Shown piece after piece: positions 8,565-18,841 of a stretch of DNA of 33,582 bases; position 1 is the stretch's first letter, and the number at the start of each line of letters is the position of its first letter. The stretch is taken from the NCBI GenBank assembly GCA_040752635.1, contig JBFMGS010000022.1, positions 1 through 33,582 of the forward strand, read 5' to 3'. This DNA is from JBFMGS01 sp040752635. GTDB taxonomy: Bacteria; Bacillota; SHA-98; UBA4971. The translations under genes were made by a program, and so were the position numbers. The notes below the pieces were generated by a model that was given only the letters and a program-made list of their open reading frames with translations, searched no databases and was not told where the DNA came from.

Positions 8565-11500
8565 GTGGTTACGAAACACTTGGCGCCGGGCTTGGACAGG
8601 GTTTTGCCTTTGCGGTGGGACTTGCGCGCAGAGGGCGCGGTTGTCTTGTCGAGGCTGGCGACCGTGGCATCGATTGTGCTTTTGGTGTTGCTTGGGGCAA
8701 GCCTGGCCGGGGGCGCTCCGGCGGCGCGCGCTGCTGAGGTGGTGGCAAAGGGTGTTGACGTGTCCGGCGAGGCCGTCTGGACCGCGACATATGCGACGGG
8801 AGACCCAGAGGGCCTCAAGGGCATGCGGGGGTATGCCATCGACACTCTCATTGTTTCGCAGACTCTGCGCCTCAGCATCTCCGGAGAGCTTCCGGGCGGG
8901 TTTGCAGTGTCTGCTTCCCTGGACAACTACAGCTCCGACAACCTCCAGCTCGTCAGGGTGGATTTCAGGAGCGACACTATCTCGGGATGTTTCGGGGATT
9001 TCGCGTACGCAACCTCAAATCCTTACGTTGCAAAGAGGCTCACCCTCAGGGGCGTGCAGGTCGCGGCGAAGCTTGACGACATCACAGTCGGCGGAATCTT
9101 CGGCAGAATGAAAGGCGTGCCAGCCTCGAAAACGTTCAGGGGTGCCTCCAGCAGCGATACAACCGTTTTCAGACATGATGGCCCCTACGCGCCTACGAGG
9201 GAGCGAGCGGTGCTGGTCGCGTCCATGGAGGGCGGCGAGTCGTATCGCATGTCGGGCGCGTTCGATCCCGGTTTCATGACGGTTGAAGTGAAGTATGATG
9301 ACGCGTTTGACGCCCTCCGTTCCCTTATAGACCTCCTTACCCGCTACGAGATGGGTTACCTCTACCGCGAGACCGAGGACGATGACGGGGTGATCGCGGC
9401 AGGGGATGTAAGAGAAGTCGATAGAGGCAAGTATTCAGTTGTGACCAGCACCGACGGCGACCACCTGGTCCTTCAGCGCGAGACCCTCGATCTCCTGCGA
9501 GACCACTTCCGCGACCTGATCAAAGAATACAACATCAAGAACGGCCTCGCCGGGCCCGATCAGAAGGTGTACCCGTTCGTCGTCGGCAGCGACTCTGAAG
9601 AGGCGTTTCTCGAGGAACTCCGCAACGACCACGCCTGGCTCGTCGCTGGGCTGCCTGCTCCTGCCGCAAAGATCCTTGACACGCCCCTCGAAGGCTTTGA
9701 CACCGGGCGGTTTTATCTTCTCGGGCACGAGCGGATCGATCTGGAGTCAGTCAAGGTCGATGTCCTCATCGGCGGGAACTACACCGAAGCTGACGCCGTT
9801 CCGGGGCTCTATTACACCGTCTTCTACGACGAGGGTATAATCGAGTTCGCTTTCCCGTCCGGCGCCCCCGATGAATACGACGAGATTCGCGCAAGGTACA
9901 ACTACTCCATCACGAACAACATATACACACTGGGCATCTCCGTGGCCCAGGGCAGCGAGCAGGTGTACTTGAACGGAGAGCTCCTCAAGAGAGACGTTGA
10001 CTACACCATCGACTATGAGGCGGGCATCCTTGTGATCATGAGGGAGGTCGGTCCGCAGGACACGATCCGGGTTGACTACGAGTACTTCGCCGGTGGCCTC
10101 GGGGTGCCGGTGGAGTACAAGCGCATCTTCTACGGCGGGTCAGTAACCTGGCAGCCTACACAGGAGTTCAGGCTTGGCGCCGAGATCATCCGCGCCCAGG
10201 ACCAGCCGACGCCCATATCGGGACAAGAGAGGGCTCGCACCATGCCGAGCACGCACACCGTGGCAGGCGTCTCGGCGGAGATGAAGAGGGGGAGCTTGAG
10301 CGTTGACGTGGATGTTGCCTGGAGCCGCGAGGTCTTCCCATACGACGACAACAAGCGCAGGAACCTCGCCAACAGGACAAACGACGTGATGTTCGCGGTC
10401 GATGACGGGGGCAATGAATACATGCTCTTTGCACATGGTAACGGCCTTGCCACGTATGCAGGCGGCAGGTGGAGGCACTACACCCCCGCATCGGGCCTTG
10501 CGGGCTGGACCGTGAATGACATGGATGCATCCGGAGACCTGTGGTTCTTCGCCACAGAAGCTGGGCTGACTGTGGTTACCGCTGCGGCGGGGCCGGACGG
10601 CAGGCCGCCGTTCGACCTTGTGGACAACTGGCACCGCTACTACGAGACCGACGGCCTGCCCAGCTCTATGGTATGCTCCGTGCTTGCAGACGGCACGACC
10701 ATATGGGTGGGCACCGACTCGGGCCTTGCCAGGGCCGGCATCGGTGACCTTAAGAGCTGGCGCGTGTTTGATTCAAAGTCCAACCCGGAGATCTTGAGCG
10801 AGGTCATCATCGACGTCGCAGTCTCGAAGACCACGGGGGACCTTTACATCGCCACGCCCTCGGGCCTCATGTCCTTCGACGGCGCAAGGTTTACTACCGA
10901 GTTTGGCGGCACGGTGGTAACCGAGGTGGCGGTGCTGCCCGGTCCGGTTGGGGCGGGGGACGTGTACGCGGCCACGGACTCGGGGATCCGCTATAAGCGC
11001 GAGCCGGATGGGGCCTGGCAGGTGCTCGAGGGCACCGCGGGAACAAGGTGGCACGCGGTGCGGGGAGGAGGCTCCGTCCTTTTTTGCGGGGGGGACGATG
11101 GCCTGTACCTGTATGACGGGCTTGGCGCGCCTGTCCGCGTGGATGCCACGGCGGGCAGGGTGATAACGGCCATAGCCTGCGATGAGCTGGAAGACTTCGT
11201 CTGGGCGGGCGAGGAGGCGGATGAGTTCTACAGGCTTTCGCTTTGGGAGCGGCCCTCGGCGCACGTGGGGTTTCGCGAGCATCTCCAGGAGGAGACCAGG
11301 ATCTCGGGCAAGGACGACCACAGGTACGCAGATGTCCCTGCCGATGAGCATACCTACACGGGCTATGCGGGCGCAGTCCTGGTGAGCCTTGGCCTTGGCT
11401 CAGGGAAGGTGTACGGCGGATACGAGCGCATAGAGCCTGCCTTCCTCGCCATTGGAGCGCAAGACCGCCAGGACCTTACCCAGTCGCGCATAGGCGCATC

Positions 11501-12776
11501 CTATCCGGTATCAAAGAGCCTCCAGGTCCGGGCCGAGCATGCCGTCCGCGCCACCCGTCCCGCTGACATCGCGGATGAAAGCGCCTCGGAGGATGAGCTT
11601 CTGACTGTGACGACCGATTCAGCCGGCCTGACCTGGAAGCTTGGCCCGGAGATAGACTTAGACTACATCCTCGAGCGAATGGACAAGGCGGAGCGCGAGG
11701 GACTTGAGGCCGAGCGGACCACCTACTCCATTATGGCCAGAGAGAGACTATTCGCCGACAAGCTTGCCCTCGGCGCAGGCTACGAGAAAGTCCTCTATGA
11801 GGACCTGGAGAGGCCCAGGAATTCGTATACGGCTCACAACGTAAAAGGCGACCTTGTATACACGCCCTCTAAAAGCACGGTCCTCAAGCTATACTATCGC
11901 TTCCCCTTGCGGGTGGTAACAATGGATGGCACAGAGAAGGGAAGTCGCGACCTCGGGGGTACGATCTCCTGGGGCGACCGGCTCGGGCCTGTGAGCGCAA
12001 GCGTGCAGCTATCTCAGTACTCGAGAGTAGATGTCCCGACGGAAATCATGCGCCTCCAGAGGCGCGGAAACGCGCGAGTTAACTTCCAGGCATTCGCGGC
12101 CGGCCCACTAAAGCTTGTTCCCTCCGGCGGTGTAACGTGGGACTATCTGGAGCCCACAAGGGGTGAACCCCGCACGCTCCTTACAGGTGATGCCTCGTTC
12201 AAGGGTGAGCTCGCCGCATGGCGGACTGACCTGCGTCTGAAGAAGACGGGGACCACCTACCACCAGTCGGAGAAGGTGAACACCGATAGTGAAGTATCGA
12301 CCTCCGTGTCCTACACCGGGTTTGCAAGCCTTGCTCCGAGCATCGAGGCTCGCCGGAAGGTATCGTCCCAGTCCCACCCGACCCTTGGCGAGAAGATGAC
12401 CGAGTTGTTGGGTGCCACCCTGCGCCTGCGCTGGACGCTCGGCAGGAGCGCAAGCGATATGCTAAGCGGCTGGCGCAACCAGACCAGAAGCGATAAAGAC
12501 GACCTCATAGCCTATGGCCTGGGCAATAGCCTCACCTATTCGCCCGGCTCAAAGCTCTCTTACACGGTCGGCGCCTCGGTCGAGCGCACGTCCGGCGTAA
12601 AGAACCTCGCCGACTACGACGAAACCAGGGCGCAGGCCAGCCTGACCGTAGACTACCGGTTCACCGATAGCTGGCGCGCCTCGCTTGCCCTGGGCTACAT
12701 CCGCGGCGTCAGCACGGCCATGACAGAAGGGTTCAACACCTACACGGGCACCTTGAAGATAATTGCCAGCTTCTAG
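8565..12776 (+). CDS. giant outer-membrane protein: beta-domain, propeller, C-terminal barrel
   Basis: A GTG start at 8565 has GGAGGGG about 10 bp upstream, giving 1403 aa. A signal sequence lies at residues ~28-58. Residues ~60-590 are beta-rich and include VYLNGELLKRDVDYTI then DYEAGILVI and IRVDYEY (~467-505), a motif pattern also seen in very large translocon/surface proteins such as SprA/Sov. Residues ~605-892 carry repeats of the sensor-propeller type (TIWVGTDSGLARAG, LYIATPSGLMSFDG, VYAATDSGIRY, LFCGGDDGLYLYDG). Residues ~900-1403 are alternating amphipathic strands (VSASVQLSQYSRV, WRASLALGYIRG) ending in SF, typical of an outer-membrane barrel. It follows a PorV-like gene by 52 bp. 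It could be a translocation channel or an adhesin/receptor; identity with SprA is not established, since that protein is much longer and has no propeller. Confidence 0.75.
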   Translation: MVTKHLAPGLDRVLPLRWDLRAEGAVVLSRLATVASIVLLVLLGASLAGGAPAARAAEVVAKGVDVSGEAVWTATYATGDPEGLKGMRGYAIDTLIVSQTLRLSISGELPGGFAVSASLDNYSSDNLQLVRVDFRSDTISGCFGDFAYATSNPYVAKRLTLRGVQVAAKLDDITVGGIFGRMKGVPASKTFRGASSSDTTVFRHDGPYAPTRERAVLVASMEGGESYRMSGAFDPGFMTVEVKYDDAFDALRSLIDLLTRYEMGYLYRETEDDDGVIAAGDVREVDRGKYSVVTSTDGDHLVLQRETLDLLRDHFRDLIKEYNIKNGLAGPDQKVYPFVVGSDSEEAFLEELRNDHAWLVAGLPAPAAKILDTPLEGFDTGRFYLLGHERIDLESVKVDVLIGGNYTEADAVPGLYYTVFYDEGIIEFAFPSGAPDEYDEIRARYNYSITNNIYTLGISVAQGSEQVYLNGELLKRDVDYTIDYEAGILVIMREVGPQDTIRVDYEYFAGGLGVPVEYKRIFYGGSVTWQPTQEFRLGAEIIRAQDQPTPISGQERARTMPSTHTVAGVSAEMKRGSLSVDVDVAWSREVFPYDDNKRRNLANRTNDVMFAVDDGGNEYMLFAHGNGLATYAGGRWRHYTPASGLAGWTVNDMDASGDLWFFATEAGLTVVTAAAGPDGRPPFDLVDNWHRYYETDGLPSSMVCSVLADGTTIWVGTDSGLARAGIGDLKSWRVFDSKSNPEILSEVIIDVAVSKTTGDLYIATPSGLMSFDGARFTTEFGGTVVTEVAVLPGPVGAGDVYAATDSGIRYKREPDGAWQVLEGTAGTRWHAVRGGGSVLFCGGDDGLYLYDGLGAPVRVDATAGRVITAIACDELEDFVWAGEEADEFYRLSLWERPSAHVGFREHLQEETRISGKDDHRYADVPADEHTYTGYAGAVLVSLGLGSGKVYGGYERIEPAFLAIGAQDRQDLTQSRIGASYPVSKSLQVRAEHAVRATRPADIADESASEDELLTVTTDSAGLTWKLGPEIDLDYILERMDKAEREGLEAERTTYSIMARERLFADKLALGAGYEKVLYEDLERPRNSYTAHNVKGDLVYTPSKSTVLKLYYRFPLRVVTMDGTEKGSRDLGGTISWGDRLGPVSASVQLSQYSRVDVPTEIMRLQRRGNARVNFQAFAAGPLKLVPSGGVTWDYLEPTRGEPRTLLTGDASFKGELAAWRTDLRLKKTGTTYHQSEKVNTDSEVSTSVSYTGFASLAPSIEARRKVSSQSHPTLGEKMTELLGATLRLRWTLGRSASDMLSGWRNQTRSDKDDLIAYGLGNSLTYSPGSKLSYTVGASVERTSGVKNLADYDETRAQASLTVDYRFTDSWRASLALGYIRGVSTAMTEGFNTYTGTLKIIASF

Positions 12777-12796
12777 GAGAAAAGTGTTCCTTGAAA

Positions 12797-12826
12797 GCGG
12801 TCCCTGCATCCTCGACCCGAGACCGC
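12797..12826. other. weak hairpin in the gap before the subtilase gene
   Basis: GCGGTC (12797-12802) and GACCGC (12821-12826) form a 6-bp inverted repeat with an 18-base loop, followed by AGCAAAAGGGGG. There is no T-run. It is a possible mRNA stability element; terminator function is doubtful. Confidence 0.25.
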
Positions 12827-12933
12827 AGCAAAAGGGGGTGAGTGATGCGGCGAGGTTACGTATGTAGCTCAACATCCGGTGAGAGTGATCCACGTAATGG
12901 ATGGTGACTGGATTCTCGGAAGGAGGGACGAAC

Positions 12934-15900
12934 TTGGTTACAAGTAGGCACACCAAATGGTTGGTGCTAGTCTCAGTGGTGACCGTCCTGGTACTTGGGC
13001 TCTCCTGTGGTGCTCCTGCCAAGGACAAGGCGAAGAGTGCTGCAAATCTGCCGGATATGCGTCCTGCCTGGCAGGAGTCCCGGGAAGAGGCCGTGCCAGG
13101 GGAGTATCTGGTGAGGTTCAATGATGAGGTCGCGAAGGCGGACGCCTTGAGCGTGTTCGGGCGCGCAGGCATGGAAGTCCTCAAAGAGATCTATTTCAAG
13201 CCGAGCAAGGCGTTCCCGGACGGGCTCACGATCTACCATGTGAAGGCCGGAGTGAGGGTCCTTGCTGAAGACGCCGTCCGAGCGTTGAGGGCTCAGAGCC
13301 AGGTGAAGTACGTGGAGCCCAACCGTAGGCTATACGCGGACGGGCCGATCAGACCAACAGCGCTCCCGAACGACCCCTTGTTCGACCTCATGTGGGGTCT
13401 CAATAATACTGGCCAGGAGTTCTACCAGGATATCAGAGGTACCCCGGATGCTGACATTGACGCGCCTGAGGCGTGGGACATAAGGCGCGATGCGCCTGCG
13501 ATCATCGTAGCGGACATCGACACGGGCATCCAGGTCGACCACCCTGACCTCGCCGCCAACATCTGGGTCAACGAAGATGAGATCCCCGGCAACGGGATCG
13601 ATGACGACGAGAACGGTTACATCGACGACGTGAACGGCTGGGACTTTTACTGGGATGATAACACTTTGTACGACCCGGCTGACGAGGAGGACCACGGCAC
13701 TCACACGGCGGGCACGGTCGGAGCCGTCGGCAACAACGCCATCGGAGTGACTGGGGTTGCCTGGAACGTCAAGATCATGGCCCTGAAATTCCTCGGCCCC
13801 GACGGCGGTTCCACGGACGGCGCTGTCAAGGCGTTTGCGTACGCCTGGAACAACGGGGCGAACCTCACCACGAACTCCTGGGGCTACACGGGACCTCCCG
13901 ATGAGGTGCTCCAGGACGCCATGGCCGCCTGTCCGCTCCTCCACGCGTGCGCGGCAGGGAACAGCGCCTCTGACAACGACGCGGGCTACCCCGACTACAC
14001 TCACTATCCTTCGAGCTACCCGCTGCCGAACATAATCTCCGTGGCAGCAAGCGAGTGGAACGACAACTTCGCGTCGTTCTCCTGCTGGGGCGCAACCACA
14101 GTCGATCTTGCTGCCCCCGGCCACGGGATCCTGTCAACGGTTCCGACTGACCGATACGACCCGCCTTACGCGTATTTCAGCGGCACTTCGATGGCCACGC
14201 CTCATGTTGCCGGAGCTGCAGCGATCCTCATGTCGGAGTTTCCCGATATGCCGCCGTATCCCGGGGCTCCCGGATCCGAGCAAGGAGAGATGACCATAAA
14301 GGACCTGCTGATCGCGACCGTGGATAGAAAGGCTGCTTTTACAGGGAAACTGGTATCCAGCGGCAGGCTGAACCTGCGGAACGCGTTGATCCAGGATGTT
14401 CCTCCGGTCATCGATTCCGCGGAGGCAGACCCGGTCTTCGGTAACCCGCCGCTTGCGGTGAACTTCACGGCCACGGCGCACGACGACGACGGTTCCATCA
14501 TCGACGTGTGGTGGGATTTCGGGGACGGTTCCCCGGAGGTTCACGCGTATAACGCCAGCCACACTTATGGCGCAGAGGGTAGCTACGTCGCCAGCTTCCA
14601 TGCGGTTGACGATGACCTGGTCGAATCAGTGCAGCCCATTACTATCATAGTTGCACAGGAGACAACGGTGATCTTCGTTGATGATGACGGTGGCGCACCA
14701 TACGAAACCTACTTCACCCAAGCCATGGACGCCGTAGGCATTGACTACGTGGTGGTCACCCCGCCTCTTGCACTCCCGACCAACGTCCACAATGCCATAA
14801 TATGGAACTGCGGCGACGACTGGAGCGGCACGCTGACTCCGGAAGACCAGGCGTTCCTGTCGGAGTATCTCGATAACGGGGGGCGGCTGTTCCTATCAGC
14901 CCAGGATCTGATCTGGGATATCGGCGTGAATGAGTTCGTCCGCGACTACCTCCACGTGTCATATGCGTATGATGACTACGGTGCGGACCACGTGTACGGA
15001 GTGCCGGGCGATCCCATAACCGATGGACTATCTTACACCCTGTCGTACCCGTTCTCGGATTACAGCGACATCATCATACCCGATTCAGACGCTGCCCAGA
15101 TCTTCACCAACGACTGGAGCCATCCCTGCGCGCTGAGGTACGCGGGGGCCTACCGCGTCGTGTTCCTGGCGTTCCCCTTTGAGGCAATCCCGTACCTGGT
15201 TCCGGCCTCAGCGGAAGCTGGCAGGCGGGTCCAGGAGTCGGATCTCGGTGACTCGGCCCTTCTCATGTGGCGCATCTTCCACTGGCTCGCGCTTGCGCCC
15301 ATCATCGATTCGGCCGGCGTGACGCCCCTTGAAGGGTTCGTCCCGCTCGAGGTTACTGCAACGGCGACCGCCCACGATCCTGACGGCACCATTGTTGATG
15401 CCTGGTGGGATTTCGGGGATGGCACGCCGCCAGTGCACGCGTTCACGACAACGCACACTTATCCCGACCCGGGCGCATACACAGTGACATTCCATGTCGA
15501 GGACAACGAGGGCATGACGACCTGGAAGAGAGCAGGCACTGTCTACGCCGGCATACCCAGGATCAGCGTCAGTCCCGATGTGTTCAGGGTCTCTGCCACG
15601 CCGGGGACGGTGGCCCACCGGCAACTGGACATCGCGAACACCGGTTATGCGCCTCTGAGGTTCATGGTGACCGCGTTCGAGGACTTCGGACCCCTGATGA
15701 TGGAGAGAGCAGCCACAGCGGAAAGCGTTGACTCCAACGCTACCGACTCAGGCGGTATGTGGAAGCCTCTCGACCAGCCAGTGTATAAGCCGGACGCCGG
15801 CGCACTCAAGTCGTGGCCGGTGCCGTATGTCACCCTGGCGTGGGGCTGCGGGTTCGATGGAGCGCACGTCTGGGTTTCCGACCCGCTCGAGGGGTTCGAT

Positions 15901-17736
15901 ATCTCGTTCAGCACCGATGGCGCACCCGCCGGGTTCCTGTTTGATACGACCTGGGCACCCGGCTACCCTGATCCGTGGCCTGCCGACTTCGCCTGGGACG
16001 GGCGTTATCTCTGGCAGGTGAAGGTCGGCGGAGACAACGGCATATATGCGCTCGATCCGGCGACCGGTGCCGTGGTGGCCGAGATCCACGATCCCGATCA
16101 CATCTGGGATGCAATCTCCCAGCGCGGGCTCACCTACGACCCGGTGGAGGACGTGTTCTTCGTCGGCGGCTGGAACGAGGGAAAGATCTACAAGATCGCC
16201 GGTCTCTCATGGCCTGAGCCCGGTAAGGTCCAGCGTGTGTACGACGATTACCTCCTCCCGATCGCAGGCATCGCGCGCCTCGGCTGGTACCTGGTGATTA
16301 CGACTAACTCCTATCCGGACCTCGTGGTCATCATGGACAGCATGACTGGTGACATCGTAGGCTGGTTCCAGCATCCTGGAGGCGGTTACTATGACGGCGC
16401 GGGCTGCGAGACTGATAGAGACGGAAACGTGTGGATGACCTACCAGAACAACATGGCCTACCTGCTCGATCTCGGCTCGATCTTCGGCGGCATCCCATCG
16501 TGGCTCGGCATAGAGCCCAAGGAAGGACTGCTGGATCCAGGCGAGTCAATGGGTGTAGACGTGGCGTTCAATACAGAAGGTCTCGAAATGGACGTGAACT
16601 ATACGGCACAGATGCTCGTGATAAGCAACGCCTGGGATTACCCGGTCATCTTCATCCCGACGACGTTCAGGCTGGACCTGCTTACCGCCGGGTTCACCTG
16701 GTCCGAGGCGGAGCCCAACACTGTGACGTTCATCGACACCTCGACCGACCCGGACGGCGACGGCGTTGTGGCCTGGAACTGGGACTTCGGCGATGGCGCG
16801 ACATCGACCGAGCAGAACCCGGTCCACCGGTATGCCTCGAACGGCCTCTACCCTGTAACCCTGACCGTCACTGACGCCGATGGCGCCGTGGCAAGCGCAG
16901 ACCAGACGGTGGTCGTTGCCAACACTGCCCCGGTTGCCGCTTTCAGCGCCGAGGAGACCGGGCCCGTCACGGTGCAGTTCACCGACGGATCGACGGACGT
17001 TGACGGGACCATCATCGCGTGGAACTGGAACTTCGGAGACGGCTCGCCGATCTCAAACGCCCGGAACCCGGTACACGCCTACGCTGTAGGTGGAACCTAT
17101 ACCGTGACCCTCACGGCCACCGACAACGACGGGGCCACCGCTACGGTCACGAAGCAGGTGAAGGTGAACGCGCTTCCGGTCGTACAGGTCACTTCACCGG
17201 CGGCCGGCGATCTGTGGGTCGGTGTTCGAGAGATCAGGTGGACGGCCACGGACGCTGACGACTCGGAGGCGGATCTCGAGATCAAGCTCGAGTACTCGGG
17301 CGACGGCGGCGCGGCGTGGAAGCTCATAGCGGACAACGAAGCGAACGACGGCGCCTACACGTGGGACACGAGCCTGGTCCAGAAGGGTGGTAAATACATC
17401 GTGAAGGTCACGGCGACCGACCCGGACGGCGGAGTCGGGGAGGACAAGAGCGGCGAGTTCACGATAATCGTGCTTTCCCGCGTGGTCGTAGCTTCTCCGA
17501 ACCCGGCTTCCGACCGCGTGACGTTCTACTACGATATCGAGCACGACGGGACGCTATATGTCTACGACATAGCCGGCAGGCTCGTCCACAGCGCGGAGCT
17601 CGATAACGAGGTGAACGCCTACGTGTGGGATCTTGTATCAGGCGACAGGCCGCCTGCGAACGGGCTGTACCTCTACCTCGTGGTCACCGAGGACGGACAG
17701 AAGTCTGAAGTCGGGCGGCTGGTCGTGAGCCGCTAG
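12934..17736 (+). CDS. secreted subtilisin-like protease with PKD repeats and type IX-like C-terminal tail
   Basis: I choose the TTG at 12934 because AAGGAGGG lies 6 bp upstream; an in-frame ATG at 12901 has no site. The protein is 1600 aa with a signal peptide (WLVLVSVVTVLVLGLSC). An I9-type propeptide (~40-130) precedes the S8 domain: catalytic Asp196 (DIDTG), His254 (DHGTH), oxyanion Asn343 (AAGNS) and Ser419 (SGTSMATPH), all intact. Then come PKD ~494-580, a ThuA/gatase-like domain ~580-785, PKD ~790-868, a propeller-like region ~960-1190, PKD pair ~1250-1409 (WDFGDG/WNFGDG) and an Ig-like domain to ~1513. The last ~87 residues (SPNPASDRVTFYYDI, then YVYDIAGRLVHS, then ANGLYLYLVV) match the type A type IX sorting-domain/FlgD-Ig-like pattern. 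The next gene, 16 bp on, is PorV-like. A large secreted or surface-attached protease is well supported; export by a type IX-like route is inference. Confidence 0.88.
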   Translation: MVTSRHTKWLVLVSVVTVLVLGLSCGAPAKDKAKSAANLPDMRPAWQESREEAVPGEYLVRFNDEVAKADALSVFGRAGMEVLKEIYFKPSKAFPDGLTIYHVKAGVRVLAEDAVRALRAQSQVKYVEPNRRLYADGPIRPTALPNDPLFDLMWGLNNTGQEFYQDIRGTPDADIDAPEAWDIRRDAPAIIVADIDTGIQVDHPDLAANIWVNEDEIPGNGIDDDENGYIDDVNGWDFYWDDNTLYDPADEEDHGTHTAGTVGAVGNNAIGVTGVAWNVKIMALKFLGPDGGSTDGAVKAFAYAWNNGANLTTNSWGYTGPPDEVLQDAMAACPLLHACAAGNSASDNDAGYPDYTHYPSSYPLPNIISVAASEWNDNFASFSCWGATTVDLAAPGHGILSTVPTDRYDPPYAYFSGTSMATPHVAGAAAILMSEFPDMPPYPGAPGSEQGEMTIKDLLIATVDRKAAFTGKLVSSGRLNLRNALIQDVPPVIDSAEADPVFGNPPLAVNFTATAHDDDGSIIDVWWDFGDGSPEVHAYNASHTYGAEGSYVASFHAVDDDLVESVQPITIIVAQETTVIFVDDDGGAPYETYFTQAMDAVGIDYVVVTPPLALPTNVHNAIIWNCGDDWSGTLTPEDQAFLSEYLDNGGRLFLSAQDLIWDIGVNEFVRDYLHVSYAYDDYGADHVYGVPGDPITDGLSYTLSYPFSDYSDIIIPDSDAAQIFTNDWSHPCALRYAGAYRVVFLAFPFEAIPYLVPASAEAGRRVQESDLGDSALLMWRIFHWLALAPIIDSAGVTPLEGFVPLEVTATATAHDPDGTIVDAWWDFGDGTPPVHAFTTTHTYPDPGAYTVTFHVEDNEGMTTWKRAGTVYAGIPRISVSPDVFRVSATPGTVAHRQLDIANTGYAPLRFMVTAFEDFGPLMMERAATAESVDSNATDSGGMWKPLDQPVYKPDAGALKSWPVPYVTLAWGCGFDGAHVWVSDPLEGFDISFSTDGAPAGFLFDTTWAPGYPDPWPADFAWDGRYLWQVKVGGDNGIYALDPATGAVVAEIHDPDHIWDAISQRGLTYDPVEDVFFVGGWNEGKIYKIAGLSWPEPGKVQRVYDDYLLPIAGIARLGWYLVITTNSYPDLVVIMDSMTGDIVGWFQHPGGGYYDGAGCETDRDGNVWMTYQNNMAYLLDLGSIFGGIPSWLGIEPKEGLLDPGESMGVDVAFNTEGLEMDVNYTAQMLVISNAWDYPVIFIPTTFRLDLLTAGFTWSEAEPNTVTFIDTSTDPDGDGVVAWNWDFGDGATSTEQNPVHRYASNGLYPVTLTVTDADGAVASADQTVVVANTAPVAAFSAEETGPVTVQFTDGSTDVDGTIIAWNWNFGDGSPISNARNPVHAYAVGGTYTVTLTATDNDGATATVTKQVKVNALPVVQVTSPAAGDLWVGVREIRWTATDADDSEADLEIKLEYSGDGGAAWKLIADNEANDGAYTWDTSLVQKGGKYIVKVTATDPDGGVGEDKSGEFTIIVLSRVVVASPNPASDRVTFYYDIEHDGTLYVYDIAGRLVHSAELDNEVNAYVWDLVSGDRPPANGLYLYLVVTEDGQKSEVGRLVVSR

Positions 17737-17752
17737 AAGGAGGGGCGAGTAA

Positions 17753-18625
17753 ATGCGAGTTAAGATAGGAGTGTTACTACTTACGGTGGTCTTCGCCCTG
17801 TCGCCCGCGTGGGTGGCGCAGGCGGACGGTGACCCGGTCGGCACGGCGGCAATGATGGACATCGGCATGGGCGCAAGGGCGCTCGGGATGGGCGGGGCGT
17901 TCATTGCCGTGGCGGATGACGCATGCGCCGTCTACTACAACCCTGCGGGCCTTGCGCTCCTTGAAGGGAGGCACGTGGCCTCGCTCTACACGAACCAGTA
18001 TGGGGCCGCGGGTTACATGGCCTTAGGGTATGCCCAGAGGAACGTCGGCGCAGGCGTCCTCATGCTCGATGCCACGGGCGTGGAGGAGACGGACGAGTTC
18101 GCAAACGTCACCGGGTTCTTCGGGATACGGGAATACACCGCTACAGGCGCATATGGGGCCACAGTGTGGCCGAACTTGAGCTTAGGCGGGGCGGTCAAGC
18201 ACTATTCCCAGAGCCTGCCCGGGAACGCAGGGACGGGGCTCACCGGGGATATCGGGCTGCTCTATGTGGCGCCAGGAGTAAGGGTCGGCGCGGTGGCAAG
18301 GAACGTGCTCGGCAGCGTCAAATACGCCAGCGGCGAGACCGATGCCTTCGACCGCTCGTGGGGTGTGGGGTTGGCCGTGAAGCCCATGGCAGGGCTTCTC
18401 CTCGCTGCGGATGCCGTGGCGAAGGATGAGCTTACGCTGCGCATCGGAGCGGAGTATCTCCTGGGCAACTTCGCGGTCCGCGGCGGAGGGATGTGGGGAG
18501 GGGGGCAAACATCGCTCACAGCGGGCCTCGGCGTGGTCATGCCGGGGTTCAGCGTGGACTATGCCTACCAGACCCATAACGTCCTCCCAGACTGCCACAG
18601 GCTGTCGCTGAGTATAAGGTTCTAA
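17753..18625 (+). CDS. PorV-family outer-membrane protein
   Basis: AAGGAGG lies 9 bp before the ATG at 17753, and the gene starts 16 bp after the subtilase stop, so the two are surely cotranscribed. It is 290 aa with a signal peptide cleaved near AQA-DGD. It carries the full family signature GMGARALGMGGAFIAVADD (residues ~37-55), then YYNPAGLALLEG. Regular beta strands follow and the protein ends LSLSIRF, with the C-terminal Phe used for barrel insertion. In Bacteroidota, PorV (LptO) is the outer-membrane shuttle that takes sorting-tail cargo from the type IX translocon to the attachment complex. Pairing with a cargo-like tail on the preceding gene makes the same job plausible here. Many PorV/PorQ-family proteins outside Bacteroidota have no proven function. 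Confidence 0.82.
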   Translation: MRVKIGVLLLTVVFALSPAWVAQADGDPVGTAAMMDIGMGARALGMGGAFIAVADDACAVYYNPAGLALLEGRHVASLYTNQYGAAGYMALGYAQRNVGAGVLMLDATGVEETDEFANVTGFFGIREYTATGAYGATVWPNLSLGGAVKHYSQSLPGNAGTGLTGDIGLLYVAPGVRVGAVARNVLGSVKYASGETDAFDRSWGVGLAVKPMAGLLLAADAVAKDELTLRIGAEYLLGNFAVRGGGMWGGGQTSLTAGLGVVMPGFSVDYAYQTHNVLPDCHRLSLSIRF

Positions 18626-18666
18626 CGGCAGTCCGGTATGCGGGGGAGTCTCCCCGACGACTGCTG

Positions 18667-18696
18667 ATGCCCCTTCCCCCATCCGGGGAGGGGCAT
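18667..18696 (+). terminator. terminator closing the surface cluster
   Basis: ATGCCCCTTCCCC pairs with GGGGAGGGGCAT, with one bulged base, around a short loop, and is followed by TTTG. It lies 41 bp after the last surface gene and between convergent genes, where a terminator is expected. The U-tract is weak. The remaining ~145 bp up to 18841 hold only small palindromes such as GGGTTAACCC at 18816-18825. Confidence 0.6.
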
Positions 18697-18841
18697 TTGC
18701 ATGTCGTGATCGGAGGGCACTCCTTCGGTGTGCTGCACGGTTTCCATCACAGAGTTCCGTCGGGATCCACCCGCTTCTCTCCCTATGGGAGGCGCTCCTT
18801 CATGGTAGTCCGCCTGGGTTAACCCGCTGGTTTGTGCTTGC

